64,000 nt of DNA from Engraulis encrasicolus (GCF_034702125.1 NW_026945764.1:352305-416304), one strand, 5' to 3'. Positions 33,148 to 44,589 are shown, numbered from the stretch's first letter. Numbers and translations: made by a program. Notes: generated by a model from the sequence alone, not told the origin.

Positions 33148-33381
33148 ATGAAGTTTTTGAGCGACCGTCTCACTCTCCTGATCTCAACATCATTGAGCCA
33201 TTCAGGGGAAACCTCAAATGTGAGGTTCCAGCAAGACACCCAAAAATATTATAGGAAACAACCATTCTGCCAGGAAGAATGTGCTGTTCTGTCATCTGAG
33301 AACATTAAGAGCCTTATCCACAACTACCACAAACAATTTAGAGCGGTCCCTGATGTTAAACAGGGCCATATTCAGCATTAG
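33148..33381 (+). pseudogene. Tc1 transposase C-terminal fragment, right arm
   Basis: It encodes the mirror copy of the left-arm peptide (SSENIKSLIHNYHKQFRAV shared). This is the expected orientation for a plus-strand transposase whose core lies at 32640-33060. Confidence 0.6.
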
Positions 33382-33683
33382 CAACTAGGGTATGTAAACT
33401 TTTGAACAGGGTCATTTGGGTAGTTTGGGTTGTGATCATGCTTTTGAAAGAGTAAACACGGAATATTGCTCATACATATCTTAAGCCAGTCACTAGCAAT
33501 GAGTGAAAAAAAAGGTTTTGTGCAATCCTTCATATTTTGTGAGAAATCGCGTAGAAAGCGTTTATTCTGCTGGGGTATGTAAATATATGAGCACAACTGT
33601 ATATCATTATCGTGATATAAAGTAATTCATATCACGATATAGGGTTTTTTCCATATCGCCCAGCCCTAAAAAAGACATGAACT

Positions 33684-33915
33684 ATGTTGGGGCAGCCGTG
33701 GCCTAATGGTTAGGAAAGTGGACTTCGGATCAGAAGGTTGGAAGTTCAAAATCAAATCCTACCCTTACCTCTCCCTACAACCTCCCATCCATGGCTGAAG
33801 TACCCTTGAGCAAGGCACCGAAGCATACATTGCTACATGGACTGTAACCAATACCCTGTAAGATAACTGTAAGTAACTTTGGATACAAGTGTCAGCTACA
33901 AGTGCAATGTAGTAA
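33684..33915 (+). mobile_element. tRNA-derived SINE of V-SINE/HAmo type
   Basis: Box A-like GTGGCCTAATGGTTAGG is followed by box B-like GGTTGGAAGTTCAAAATC about 35 bases later, which gives an internal RNA polymerase III promoter. A conserved core CCCTTGAGCAAGGCACCGAA follows. The tail (GTAAGTAACTTTGGATACAA, then GTGCAATGTAGTA) resembles L2 LINE 3' ends such as the one at 60.74 kb. It is somewhat decayed. Confidence 0.85.
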
Positions 33916-34197
33916 TAACAACATTGCTATGGCATTACCGAGAGCCTTAAATAACAGATTCAAACTTGGTCATTACCATTTTGGTGACAGTGGTCAATAT
34001 TTTAAGCAGACTGGTAGATTTACGCTAACATCAAGGACAAGGGCCTTAGACAGAGGGAGCATGAACAGACTCCCAAGTGATGATACACAGGAAAACCTCT
34101 GAGCAATTTTATTGGGCAACAACATGTATGGACTGGTAATCTGGCTTTCAGGGCATTTTCTAGGTGGGCCAACAGTCCTCAGGGGCCGATGCTGTTG

Positions 34198-34217
34198 TTG
34201 TTGTTGTTGTTGTTGTT
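34198..34217. repeat. (TTG)n trinucleotide repeat
   Basis: About six TTG units. Confidence 0.85.
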
Positions 34218-34373
34218 TTCCATTAGAGACTGGCCCACCATTTAGAGGGGGCAGCCCATTGGTCCATCTTTAATATAAACAAAGGACTGAGCCAATCATA
34301 TTAAAGCAAAAAATAGGGACTGTGTGTGGGGCTGGTCTACGCCAAACAAAAAGCCAATCTGTCCTTCGGTCCC

Positions 34374-34692
34374 AAGGCAAGGTAAGGCTATTTTATATGT
34401 ATGGCGCATTTCACACATGTGTAAGCCACAGTGTGAAAGCCCATTGGTAAACTCCAACTCCCATAGTCATTGTGACACAGCACTCCACAGCACACAAGTA
34501 TTCACTGCACAAAACTATGCCTTACCCGTGCAAGGGGGGATCCCTCAATGGCGCCCCTAGGGAGCAGTGCGGCGGGGTACCTCAGTCATGGAGGAGGATG
34601 GGGGAGAGCACTGGTTGATTACTCCCCCCACCAACCTGGCGGGTCGGGAGTCGAACCGGCAACCTTTGGGCTGACACTCTAACCGCTTACAC
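34374..34692 (-). mobile_element. tRNA-derived SINE with LINE-type tail, minus strand
   Basis: Read on the minus strand, box A-like GTAAGCGGTTAGAGTGTCAG and box B-like AGGTTGCCGGTTCGACTCCC form a tRNA-like head. A body containing CACAATGACTATGGGAGTTG follows. The tail TGTGAAATGCGCCATACATA and CCTTACCTTGCC matches the 3' end of the LINE at 44.6 kb. Confidence 0.8.
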
Positions 34693-34740
34693 ATGACTGC
34701 AATTCAATGTGCTTTACAAAAAGGATAGATACAATAAAAT

Positions 34741-34948
34741 GAAGGTGAAAAAGTGGATCGCACTCGGGTTCTTCTTTTCTTCTTTTTTATTTGTTTATTT
34801 ACCTAGCAGCAGAAGTGTAGACAAACGTTTCGGCTGTTGCCTTCGTCGGCAACAGCCGAAACGTTTGTCTACACGTCTGCTGCTATGTAAATAAAAAAAT
34901 AAAAAAGAAGAAAAGAAGAACCCGAGTGCGATCCACTTTTTCACCTTC
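34741..34948. repeat. 208-bp near-perfect inverted repeat (long hairpin)
   Basis: Two arms of about 100 bases (GAAGGTGAAAAAGTGGATCG outermost, GGCAACAGCCGAAACG innermost) surround a six-base TTCGTC loop. The arms differ by only a few bases and short indels. The open frame across the left arm is incidental. Confidence 0.93.
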
Positions 34949-35071
34949 AAAGTTATTCAACTGGAGACACACCACACGGAAGAGCGCGGTGTATGAACTA
35001 CTACTAGATAAAATAAAATAAAATGAAATAAAATAAAAATAAAAATAAAATCACAAGGCAGAACCAGCCAG

Positions 35072-36566
35072 GGCCTCGTTTCCGAAAGTGCCTTAAGTGC
35101 TACTTAACGCTACGTGCTATAAGTTCACATGTATCACCATCGTAGAGTTCACGGAGCGTTTCCTAAAGCCACCTTAGTTAAGAACGATTGACACGTAAAT
35201 CTAAGAGAAATCCATGAGTGGTCTGAAGTAGTCGTAACACGCTAAGATTGATCGTAGCGGCATGGCACAGTGGAGACACCCACAGGATATGAAGGGAAAA
35301 GAGGAAACCTGCGCTTGAGATTGCTGTTTTAAGACGCGAGCGGCATGGCACAGTGGAGACACCCATAGGAAAAGAGGAAACTTGCGCTTCAAGTTGATGT
35401 TTTAAGACGGGAGTGTAAATATCATGGCACCACAGTTGACACTGCAACAAAAATAAGAAGGTAACATTAATTGTGGATGTGTATAAAATAAAAGCAATGT
35501 GTTTGGAAATATTTTACAGGCAGTAAAATAGTTCGGCTGTGTTTGATAAACCTGGGCATAATTAACTTGTGATCAATCATAATTTGTGTGGGTGCTTCAT
35601 GAACAAGAACAAGGCAAAATGAATAAGGGGCCTCGGCAAATAGAGACAAGAGTGTTGATGTCGGAAGGCCACTTCCGAAACTTTATTTATTTTTATATGG
35701 TCAGCAAGTCACTGCACCCTCTTTAATTTTCAAGTAGCCTAAGAAAGGGAAGGCAACGCAGAAAATGCATGATAGTTGTAGGCGAAGGGTAAGCTAGGCC
35801 CTATGACAAAAAAAGGCAGTGATGGGGATTCGTGTAGATTTTTTGTTTTAATAACAGCAGACTGCCGTGCAAAAGTTTCCTCACAGTTGTGAAAGCCTTG
35901 AGCGCGCAGTACTTTGCGCGCCGCTCGCCACATGTGCCAAGTTCTGCTCTCCCTATTCCGATTCTAGGCTAAGCAATAACAAAAAGGCAGAGGGGATGTG
36001 TCCATTTTGATGGACATTGTTTATCATAACAGCAGGCTGACGTGCTCGACAAGCCTTGAACGCCTTGAGGTTGTAACTTTGCGCATCCCAATTTGGAACT
36101 CCAACTAGGCCTACTTGTCTTCTTAAATAGCCAACTGCACACGCTTTATCTGCCTCTTAACGGCGTAGCTCATGGTTATTGCAGTCAGTTGGGAGTTTTG
36201 CATGATTTCATTGTTTGTGTGCATTTTATTTCATTTGCCAACAATAACTCCTGTCAATAGTTGCAAACTGCTACAAATGTAGTCCACCTCATAGAGAGCA
36301 ACTTTTGACCCTTACACACGCCTTACTTTTTGTGAATGGTTTAGCAGCAGATGACGGCGCAGTTCACTCCGAGGACACTTCAGCACCACATGCATGGACA
36401 GCGATCCTTAAGAGCGACACTACAATCTTATGTGCACGTGCTGTGCACGCGCGTTCATGTACGAGTGTCTTTGGGAAACAAACCTAGAAAATCTGAGAAC
36501 ATTCGTAAAATCACTGGTTAACGTCACACTTAAGGCTACGAACCATCGTTATCCGGAAACGAGGCC
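35072..36566. mobile_element. Harbinger-like non-autonomous element, copy 2
   Basis: Ends GGCCTCGTTTCCGAAAG and CCGGAAACGAGGCC, with CAG on both sides (35069-35071, 36567-36569). The longest of three copies, with an extra segment near 35940-36060. The right flank continues as a short CAGTC tandem repeat. Confidence 0.85.
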
Positions 36567-36569
36567 CAG

Positions 36570-36845
36570 TCCAGTCCAGTCCAGTCCAGCTCTGGTGACA
36601 AAATTAGTTTTAAGGGCTCTGATGACATGATTGAGTAAATTACTTCTTGTTCCAAGTTGTTCCATGGTTAAAGTGTTGAAGTGATACACTGTCCAACATA
36701 AAATCTAACAGTATCATTTCCCAAAAGTATTTGTGTGTATCATTATCTAGTGTATCATAACATTCAGTGTCACACACACACACACACACACACAGACGCG
36801 CGCACAGGGCCGCTGCTAAGCATAACCCCCCCCTCCTTGTAAATA

Positions 36846-36886
<41 letters not shown>

Positions 36887-37095
36887 TAGTAATAATAGTA
36901 ATAACCTACTAATAATAATTCAATAGGCTGTTTTCTGTTTCCTAATCACTGTCCCGATTCAGCCGATGGTTATTTGAGTCAAGTAAGTGAACGCGACCAC
37001 TTTCATGGTCCGCTGTCAGAGAACCCTGAATTTTTTCCAGAGCAACCCGAATGAGTGTCGTGGGAAACACTTCTCATAAAAAAATGAAAATGAGC
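36570..37095. other. Microsatellite-bearing stretch without a gene
   Basis: It contains (CA)n at 36773-36796 and (AAT)n at 36841-36885. No coding signal is seen. Confidence 0.6.
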
Positions 37096-37096
37096 G

Positions 37097-37106
37097 CACG
37101 CACACA

Positions 37107-37181
<75 letters not shown>
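37097..37181. repeat. (CA)n(GA)n compound microsatellite
   Basis: A CA run passes directly into a GA run. Confidence 0.95.
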
Positions 37182-37183
<2 letters not shown>

Positions 37184-38439
37184 GGCATGATCCCCACATT
37201 TAACATGATACCCACTGTATTATAGAACTACATTTTGTTTTCAAAATTAAGAATCAAATTCACCAGGTATGACCAACGTAGACTATTGCTGGATCTCAAA
37301 TGGTGCACTTGTGCACTTCAGTGTTTATGTTTCAGTGCATATGGCGTAGGGCGTTAGTTAGGTAAGGCTACACACTAAAACATAGTGCCCGAAGTGCACA
37401 AGTGCGCCTCCATTTGAGCATGATTTACAGCTGTCCATGAGAAACAACAAAGAGTTCAGAAGAGTCAACAAAATATGGCCGATATTCCATCATCACGTGA
37501 GTAGCCAAGCGTAGGCCTGTCTGTCACCCTCCAAACAGATCCTCAAGATGTTTATGAAATGACCCCTGCCTTAAAGCTATATGTAAATAATCCAAATGTC
37601 CACACAAGGATTCCTCAAAGGATTATTATATTATAAATGATTTCAGAGGGAACACAAACAAATACAGCTTACTTCTTGTAGCTTAACTTTTCTAACTGCC
37701 AGTTATTGACATGCACACTGGCTGTACTCGCGCAGTGGCCATAACCTCTTAAAGGTACAGAACACCATTACTGTTCACTATTATAATCACATTATGACAC
37801 TATAGCCTAGTGCCCAAAACAATAGTTATGTGCTGTGATTTAGGACTAGGCAACAGTTGGATTTTAAAGACGACAGTTATAGGCTAGCCTACTTAAAATG
37901 TAGCATAGCCAAGCCATTCTTATTTGATGAGTGTTGAGAAAACCAACAGAGATTGTCATCCGATTTTTAAAAAAGGTTTTCCCCCTCTATCTAGGCCTAC
38001 TCCATGACCTCGTGAAAAAAACGCATTTTTGTAGCCTACATTGATCACATTTATTGTTATTTGTAATAGGCCTGGCAGATTTAGACCAATATGATATTGT
38101 TTGACATTTGAAATGACTGACGGCAAGGACCGATGCATGCGCATAATTTCACTTGGCTATGGACACAGCCGACACTTGGGCTACCAAATCTGCAAAATCG
38201 GCGATGTTACATCGCACTTGTTCCAAAAGAAAAAAACACTTATAGACCATAAGCAGGCCTGCCAAAACTTATAGCCACTAATAGGACGATTTTTACTTTT
38301 CAAACGCGCGTCGAGAACACCTGCGCAAATTGGGGGAAAGGGATCTCGCACATGCAGTGACTAAAAAGCAGTAGGCCTAACACCGCATAATCATACAGTC
38401 TCTGGAATAACAACAGAGATTTCTCATGGACCTACTTAC
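37182..38439. other. No gene recognised
   Basis: Mixed sequence with several TAGGCCTA octamers and an inverted pair near 37290-37420 (GGTGCACTTGTGCACTTC and GAAGTGCACAAGTGCGCC), perhaps a small MITE. Confidence 0.4.
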
Positions 38440-38595
38440 CAAATATGCTCTATTCAGATGCACGTATTGCAAAAATACTTGATTCTTCTTTTCAGACCGC
38501 ACTGCATTGCTTCCGCAAAGGCTGTCGTTAATACTTTCGATTTTGTACAGTTCCTGTTCGAACTTGAACACGATGACATCGGCATCCTGGTTTGA
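38440..38595 (-). CDS. Orphan internal exon candidate
   Basis: A 156-base segment between the acceptor TTTACCTGTTGCAG and the consensus donor TTG/GTAAGT, open for exactly 52 codons in phase 0-0. The peptide is not repetitive (Asp-Ala-Asp-Val-Ile-Val-Phe-Lys-Phe-Glu, then LYKIESINDSLCGSN) and ends in Leu-Asn-Arg-Ala-Tyr-Leu. I do not recognise the family. No partner exons were found nearby, so it could belong to a gene with very long introns, to a transposon, or be chance. Confidence 0.4.
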
Positions 38596-38948
38596 CTGCA
38601 ACAGGTAAAGGAGCGTCTGTTTTATGAAACTTTATTTGCAATTATGGACGCTTTTCACCCCTTTTTTTATTTTGCACAATCATAATCTAGGTCTGTAAGT
38701 TCCCCACTAGGATAGGTCTATATAAAATAATAACACAGACAGTAGTATTGTTCGGAGATGCAGTATTTTACAGGCTAATAATGCAGTTCTTAACAAAAGG
38801 GGAAATGTTTAGCTTTTTTGTTTGTTTTGGTGTACTAAGTTCTTCCATTTATGCAATTATTTATTCTTTTCTTTAACCGCTAGGTCATAAGGAATCGTTT
38901 GTGTCATTAGTTTGGCAGACTGTCATAGCCCCGACCTAGGCCCTATAA

Positions 38949-40417
38949 CAGGGCTATTCAATTAACCCTATCGCGCCGGATGCATCATATATGTCTCATC
39001 AAATTCAAAGCCCTCTCCACGCTGACACACAAAAAAATCGATCTGAAAAACATCCTGCGTGTCATTTCCAAACGTCCTGCAGTACACGGAAACCGCCACA
39101 AGAGAGCAGCGGTCGACAACAAGTTGACCACAGCTCGGCGAAAAACAGGAAAATGGGGTAGAAGCGGTTTCCCTGACCGAGGCTGAGATTTCGTCAAATT
39201 GCATAAGGTTTGTGTACAAATTTCCGAAATATAACTCTACATCCTTTAATTTGAACACTTGCTTTGTGCAATTAAGCAAGGAAGAGTTTATATTTTTACA
39301 CCGTGTTGGAGAGAGATCGTGCTAAAACTGATGAGACATATAAGCACCATCCGGCGGTGGCAGGAAGTCAGCCATCAATGCATTTGCTCCATAGGGAAAC
39401 TTACAAAGCATATCACGACGATCGTTTAACAAAACACACAAGTTGTTTTACTTCAAGACAAAGATATTGCCTTAAGAAACAGGTTTTACTTGCAATTTTG
39501 AAAATGCAATGCAAAATGTTGAAATTATGATCTCGTAAAAAATGCATTGAAGTGAATGGAGAAATGGTCCAATTGTAGTAATGGACCCATATATTCAAAT
39601 TACACATCAAAAATGAACAATGATCTATATTACACTCATAAATAGGTTGTTGAGCATTCGATCAGCTATGTTTTTACATAGATTTAAAAAAATTACCCAA
39701 CCAGGCTGTGGGAAATGTAAAATATGGTCCTGCTAAAACAAGGATAGGCTTTAAAAAATGGCAGGATCTCACTAAATATTTAAAGATAATCCTCAAATTA
39801 AATTGTCTGACAACTTTTTTAAATTAAAAAAAAGTTGTAAATGCATTAAAAGTCATTTTTCAATGGTCATGAAATTGGAATTTTCATTCATTAAAAGCCT
39901 GATGCATCATATATGATGCATTAAATATCTCAGCGACCTTAACAAAATTTTGAATTTTTTTTTTACATTTCTTATAAGGGACCAATATTGAAGCAAATTC
40001 CAAAAAATTAGAATTTTCTCTCATTGCTTTCATGGTTCAGGTTTCATAGGGTTAAATGTCACTGAGGGCCAGTTTTTCAAATTCCTCCCAATAAAGGGGC
40101 AGAACATGGCCTATGTATTTAGGATTGCCAACTGCCAACCACATGCAGCACGATGTCCATATGAGGGTGCAAAATAAGCAGATAGCTTTCCAGACAAAAC
40201 AGATATTAACTTCTCTATTTAGCAGCCTTATGATGGTCTATCATGACTGTTTCAAATATCACTCTCATGTGCATAGGAGAAATATCCCTAACCTGAAGTC
40301 TTAACGGACACTGATTGTAAGCTATTTGATTTCATTTTGTTCTGACCTCGTGGGGGGCTAGAATCTTGCCCTCCAAGGGCTGCATCTGGCCCTAGGGCCG
40401 CCATTTGAATGGCCCTT
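38949..40417. mobile_element. hAT-type element interrupted by a piggyBac-like element
   Basis: The left end CAGGGCTATTCAATT and right end GAATGGCCCTT are inverted. The flanks CCCTATAA and CCCTTTGA agree in 6 of 8 bases. The body beyond the nested element (GAGGGCCAGTTTTTCAAATT) is typical of fish hAT elements. Confidence 0.65.
38966..40051. mobile_element. piggyBac-like element with TTAA duplication
   Basis: It starts CCCTATCGCGCC and ends CATAGGG, with TTAA immediately outside both (38962-38965, 40052-40055). It is 1,086 bases with no long frame. Inner motifs GATGCATCATATATG occur near both ends (38979 and 39901). Confidence 0.82.
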
Positions 40418-40854
40418 CCCTTTGATTATTTATAGGCCTACCTCATATAGGCCTAACAAAAGGTTATCATGTTATGTGATTTCTAGGCCAACTGGCTTTA
40501 TTCTTTGTTTGCGTTTTGTATTAGCTATTTAACCCTTGGCGTGTGTCGGTTCATTCAACAGTTTAAGAGAAACAAAATGCTGTGGATTTCTCAAATGTAT
40601 GAAATGTATGAAATGTATGAAACATTAATGTTTCTACATAGTTTTATGAAGTAGTATCTATATGAGTAGGCCTACTTGTACTTCAACTGTGTATTTCTAT
40701 ATGATATGTTATAGATATAGGCCTACTTCACTGTCTTTTCAGAGCAATGTACGGTTGCCCTTGTGTTGCCCTGTGTTGCCTTGTGTTGCCCTCTGTGGTG
40801 CACTTATGACACCTAGAGGTAAATTATAAATACTGCAACATATACTCGCTCGTG

Positions 40855-40965
40855 CACACACACACACACAGACACAGACACAGACACAGACACAGACACA
40901 GACACAGACACAGACACACACACACACAAACACACACACACAAACACACAAACACACAGACACAG

Positions 40966-40999
<34 letters not shown>

Positions 41000-41066
41000 A
41001 CACACAGACACACACACACACACACACACAAACACTCACACGCGCCCACACACGCACACACCCACA

Positions 41067-41117
<51 letters not shown>

Positions 41118-41246
41118 ACACACACACACACACACGCACACACACACACGCACACACACACACACACACAGACACACACACACACACAGACACACACACA
41201 GACACACACACACACACAGACACACACACACACACACACACACACG
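40855..41246. repeat. Long (CA)n/(GACA)n microsatellite
   Basis: Nearly 400 bases of CA with periodic GACACA, AACACA and CGCACA variants. Open frames of up to 161 codons here are pure Cys-Val or Thr-His runs and are not genes. Confidence 0.97.
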
Positions 41247-41249
41247 CGC

Positions 41250-41630
41250 AGGGCTGGACTGGGATCTGAAAAGGGCCCGGGCACTTTTTGACGCCTGAGG
41301 GCCCGACACCGATGCCTATCGGTATTTATGACATCGTATATAATATAGCCTATTAAAAATCTCACACGAAAAAATGCTTCATCACTACTCACAATAACCT
41401 TCTTGGGGAGATGGTCACAGTGTACCCTCATGTTCCCTTCATCCTGCATGTGAAGTTCTGAGTATGTTTGAGGGTAGGAGATAGAGAGAGGACAACTCTA
41501 TTTTCGTGATTATTTTCCTGGCCAGTGAATCTCAATATAAAAGTATTCATACCATTTCCCTTAAGAATCAAAAACTGAAAACAGGTCCTACAGACACAAA
41601 CACCTTAACATTGATAAGCAAAGCCATATT
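41250..41630. other. Repeat edge and unique sequence
   Basis: The block GGGCTGGACTGGGATCTG at 41251 resembles the start of a common fish hAT repeat. No far end is found. No gene is recognised. Confidence 0.35.
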
Positions 41631-41783
<153 letters not shown>

Positions 41784-41799
41784 ACCCCTCCCCTTTCCC

Positions 41800-42560
41800 A
41801 ACGCACACCAAACCTTTCTGGTTTAGTTGTTGTCTGGGCATAAACTGTATGCAGCTTGACACTGATCAAAAGAGCCTAAGACTGTCATTATATCAGTGGG
41901 GTTTTTCTTCCCTACACTCGTCATTTTTTTTATTTTCTTCCAACAGAGGTTGATGACGTTACGTACAACAGGCATACGCATTGAAGCGTCCAAACCGCGT
42001 CGCCTCACACGTCAAGATATTAAAACATCCATCCAATGATTAAATGCTTTCCAGAATAAGACAATTACACCCCCACATGAGCCAAAAAGGCCAGATCTCC
42101 CCAACCCCTACAGCCTAATAAATATTGCACAGCAACCCTTAACACAATAGCATAAATTACAGGACACGGCAAGCGCACAAAGGAACACTGCACACGTTGG
42201 CTAGACTACACTTTTAAACCGCACGGCAAACAAGGGGCTACAGTAGGCTAGGGTGATCCGCGCACTGGACGGGCCCAATAGTGTGGAGTGAACAGAAAAG
42301 ACAAACGAAACAAAACAATAAACACAGACTGAAAATAAAAGACAGAGAACTCTCACTTTCTCCTGGACACACATTTAAACATCAAAGCAAATGAAAAACG
42401 TCATGCACACGCACACACACAAACACTAATTCTTTACGGCAACTACAGGGCGAAGCAGCAGCCCGCGGACAGCTAGTGAGGCAAGATTTTTCAAGATGGC
42501 CGCCTCATTAAAGGTGAAAAAAGCTGTTTTTTTCTTAGAATGCCAATTAATCAAGAAATC
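41800..42560. other. No gene recognised
   Basis: Unique-looking sequence without coding signal. CAAGATGGCCGCCTCATTA near 42492 resembles repeat-associated ATGGCCGCC motifs elsewhere in the window. Confidence 0.4.
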
Positions 42561-42562
42561 AA

Positions 42563-42664
<102 letters not shown>

Positions 42665-42859
42665 TGCACACACATGTTGCTGCTGCTTCATGCCTGTTAT
42701 TTGAATTACTTTACTGGAAAACTAGCTACCAACTAGTGGTAAATATTGCATATTACAATTGCTTACTTTGTATTTATTATTATTTCACAATGCTACTATC
42801 ACCATGTCAGAATCGTCACAATAGGACAACTGAAAATGCACAATAATACCTTTTCTTAA

Positions 42860-43092
42860 TACATGTTCTATGTCTGTCTGCTGTTGCCCAGTATTGCACT
42901 TTATATGTATGTAAGGATATTGTATGGTATGGTACTCAAGGTGTATAGTATGTGTACTGTCTATGTCTAATTGTCTATGTCCACACCAAGTCTATGTCTA
43001 TGTCTGCATTGGGAAAGTAAGAAACACAATTTCAGTTCTTTGTATGACCAGTGCATGTAAAGAAATTGACAATAAAACCGACTTGACTTGAC
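42860..43092. mobile_element. Probable retroposon 3' end with ACTTG tail
   Basis: Ends AATTGACAATAAAACCGACTTGACTTGACT. A 3' end with a short tandem tail is typical of fish non-LTR elements. No reverse transcriptase is attached. Clade uncertain. Confidence 0.4.
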
Positions 43093-43093
43093 T

Positions 43094-43275
43094 ACTAAAA
43101 CAGACTGGAAGAAGTGCTGCCTCTGTCAGAAAGAGGAGTTGAAGTCTCCCCCTACCCATTACAGCTGTAGTTCTGATGGCTATTCCATGCTAGCCACAAA
43201 CATACCACAATTTCAAGAGATCAACCTGCTGCCTATCAGGTTAGATATATAAAGATTGGGTGGAGGAGGTGGCAT
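43094..43275 (+). pseudogene. 5' piece of an uncharacterised cysteine-tail protein family
   Basis: A frame outside any long start-to-stop ORF reads Thr-Asp-Trp-Lys-Lys-Cys-Cys-Leu-Cys-Gln-Lys, then SSDGYSMLATNIPQFQEINL, ending at a stop (TAA) near 43250 and resuming Arg-Leu-Gly-Gly-Gly. It resembles the N-terminal Cys-Cys-Leu-Cys-Gln segment that I recall in uncharacterised proteins of fish and other aquatic animals which also carry the domain encoded next. A large internal piece is missing. Confidence 0.55.
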
Positions 43276-43326
43276 TGCAGTGTTGCAGTCAGCAATTTTG
43301 CAATTCTCCAGGATGCAGGATTAGAG

Positions 43327-43971
43327 ATGATGTGGATCGAATTCGGCCATGGTCATTCCATCAGGTGGCTGCCAATTAATGACATGGTGTTGAATCTTGG
43401 GCCAGAGAAATCCAAAAGCATGATGTCCTTCCATTCTTTCACTGGCTGTGATGTTGTATCAGCTTTCCATAGCAAAGGCAAGAAAACAGCATGGCAAACA
43501 TGGGACGTCTGCCCTGAAGTGACTGCCCTGACCGGATGTTATGTCTTCAAAAAGCTCAGTTCATACCCAGCAGTAATTGAAGATACTGACCTGAACCTTC
43601 TTGAGAGGTTTTTCATCAATATGTATGACAAGAACAGCACTGCAGACAAGGTTGATGAAGTCAGACTGGACTTGTTTGCTCGGAAACAAAGATCCTATGA
43701 TGCCATTCCACCGACAAGTGCATCCCTTGTCCAGCATGTTAAACGGTCCGCCTTCCAAACTGCCTATATATGGGGCCAGGCTACTGTGTGCAAAATGCAA
43801 ATTGAAAGCCCTGCCAACTGGGGGTGGCAAAAAGATGGTGAGGCCTGGAAAGTTCTCTGGTCAAAGCTTCCTGCAATTGCGGAGGGTTGCCATCAACTGA
43901 CAAAATATGGATGCAAGACTATGCTATTGCTTTGGCCTGAACTGTACACAGTTATGTTCCTGCAAATGTGA
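43327..43971 (+). pseudogene. Relic of an uncharacterised, probably transposon-associated protein with CXC-type tail
   Basis: An intact 214-codon frame with FHSFTGCDVVSAFHSKGKKT, AWQTWDVCPEVTALTG, DLFARKQRSYDAIPPTSA, VQHVKRSAFQTAYIWGQAT and SPANWGWQKDGEAWKVLW. I recognise this as a conserved but functionally undescribed domain found in many copies in fish and invertebrate genomes. Usually the protein ends in a cysteine-rich CXC-like tail. Here that tail (CYCFGLNCTQLCSCKCED, ending at TAA) is present from about 43922 but in another frame, so a small deletion after Gly-Cys-Lys-Thr has broken it. The upstream part is truncated. I infer a dead copy of a mobile or recently amplified gene. Confidence 0.7.
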
Positions 43972-43979
43972 GGACTAAA

Positions 43980-44580
43980 AAGAACTAATCCAACATGTGA
44001 ATCTGAGAGTTTTCCTACCCGAACAACAAACATGTAATCATTATAAGCCTACTTCTGTTTTTGTAATATTTAGAATCATTCAGTGAGCGATATTTATTTA
44101 CATGTAATTATGAAAATACTTACTATATTTTAGTTTTTTTGAGTGTATCATTGAATTGTCCATGCTCAACATAATATATTTCCATACATAGATATTCAAA
44201 ATATGATCAGTCAATCAAAATATACATAAAAGCCATTTTAAAGCAGTTCAATTGGTGGCCATCTTGGAAAATGGCCGCCATTTTGTTTTTTCACCTGGAT
44301 AGCGACCTTTTCTAAAAGGGTAGGGTCTGAAGCACCTCTGAACCAAATTTGATGCTTGTATCACCAAGTGAAAGATTGTTTGAGGTATTTGCTGCACTAA
44401 GCCCCAAGTGGAGACCCACGGCACCTGCGCAAAGTTACCATAGGGTACATATTATAAGCATGTTCATTTCATAATTAATCATCATTGGTTAAAAAGGGAA
44501 AGTGTGACGGCCTACCAAGACTGAGGGGCACGTTCACGCACGGGCAGGAGGGGAAGTCATTCACGAGACCCACACAATTT
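43980..44580. other. Non-coding, repeat-like
   Basis: GGCCATCTTGGAAAATGGCC at 44268 forms a short palindrome with ATGGCCGCCATTTTG. It resembles motifs at 58.64 and 61.44 kb. No gene. Confidence 0.4.
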
Positions 44581-44589
44581 CCTAATAAA

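Larger units (their letters stand above)
32005..33599. mobile_element. Tc1-like element with exceptionally long (about 500 bp) inverted arms
   Basis: Left end CAGTGGTGCTCATATGTTTA; right end TAAATATATGAGCACAACTG; TA on both sides. The arms extend from each end to about 32525 and 33080 and include the 3' part of the transposase gene twice, in opposite orientation. The core (32640-33060) keeps decayed transposase sequence. At 1,595 bases it has normal Tc1 length despite this rearrangement. Confidence 0.88.
31740..33668. mobile_element. hAT-like MITE split by a Tc1 element
   Basis: Left end TAGAGCTGGGCAATATG; right end CATATCGCCCAGCCCTA. The flanks GAAAAGAC (31732-31739) and AAAAAGAC (33669-33676) agree in 7 of 8 bases. 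TATCGTGATA motifs occupy both halves. Without the Tc1 it is about 330 bases. Confidence 0.8.

Noticed and set aside
34640..34690. A tRNA gene
   Set aside because: Box A and box B are tRNA-like, but the segment continues into a SINE body and tail and lacks a proper acceptor stem.
40813..41449. Frames of 137-161 codons on both strands
   Set aside because: All derive from one CA/GACA microsatellite (Cys-Val or Thr-His dipeptides).
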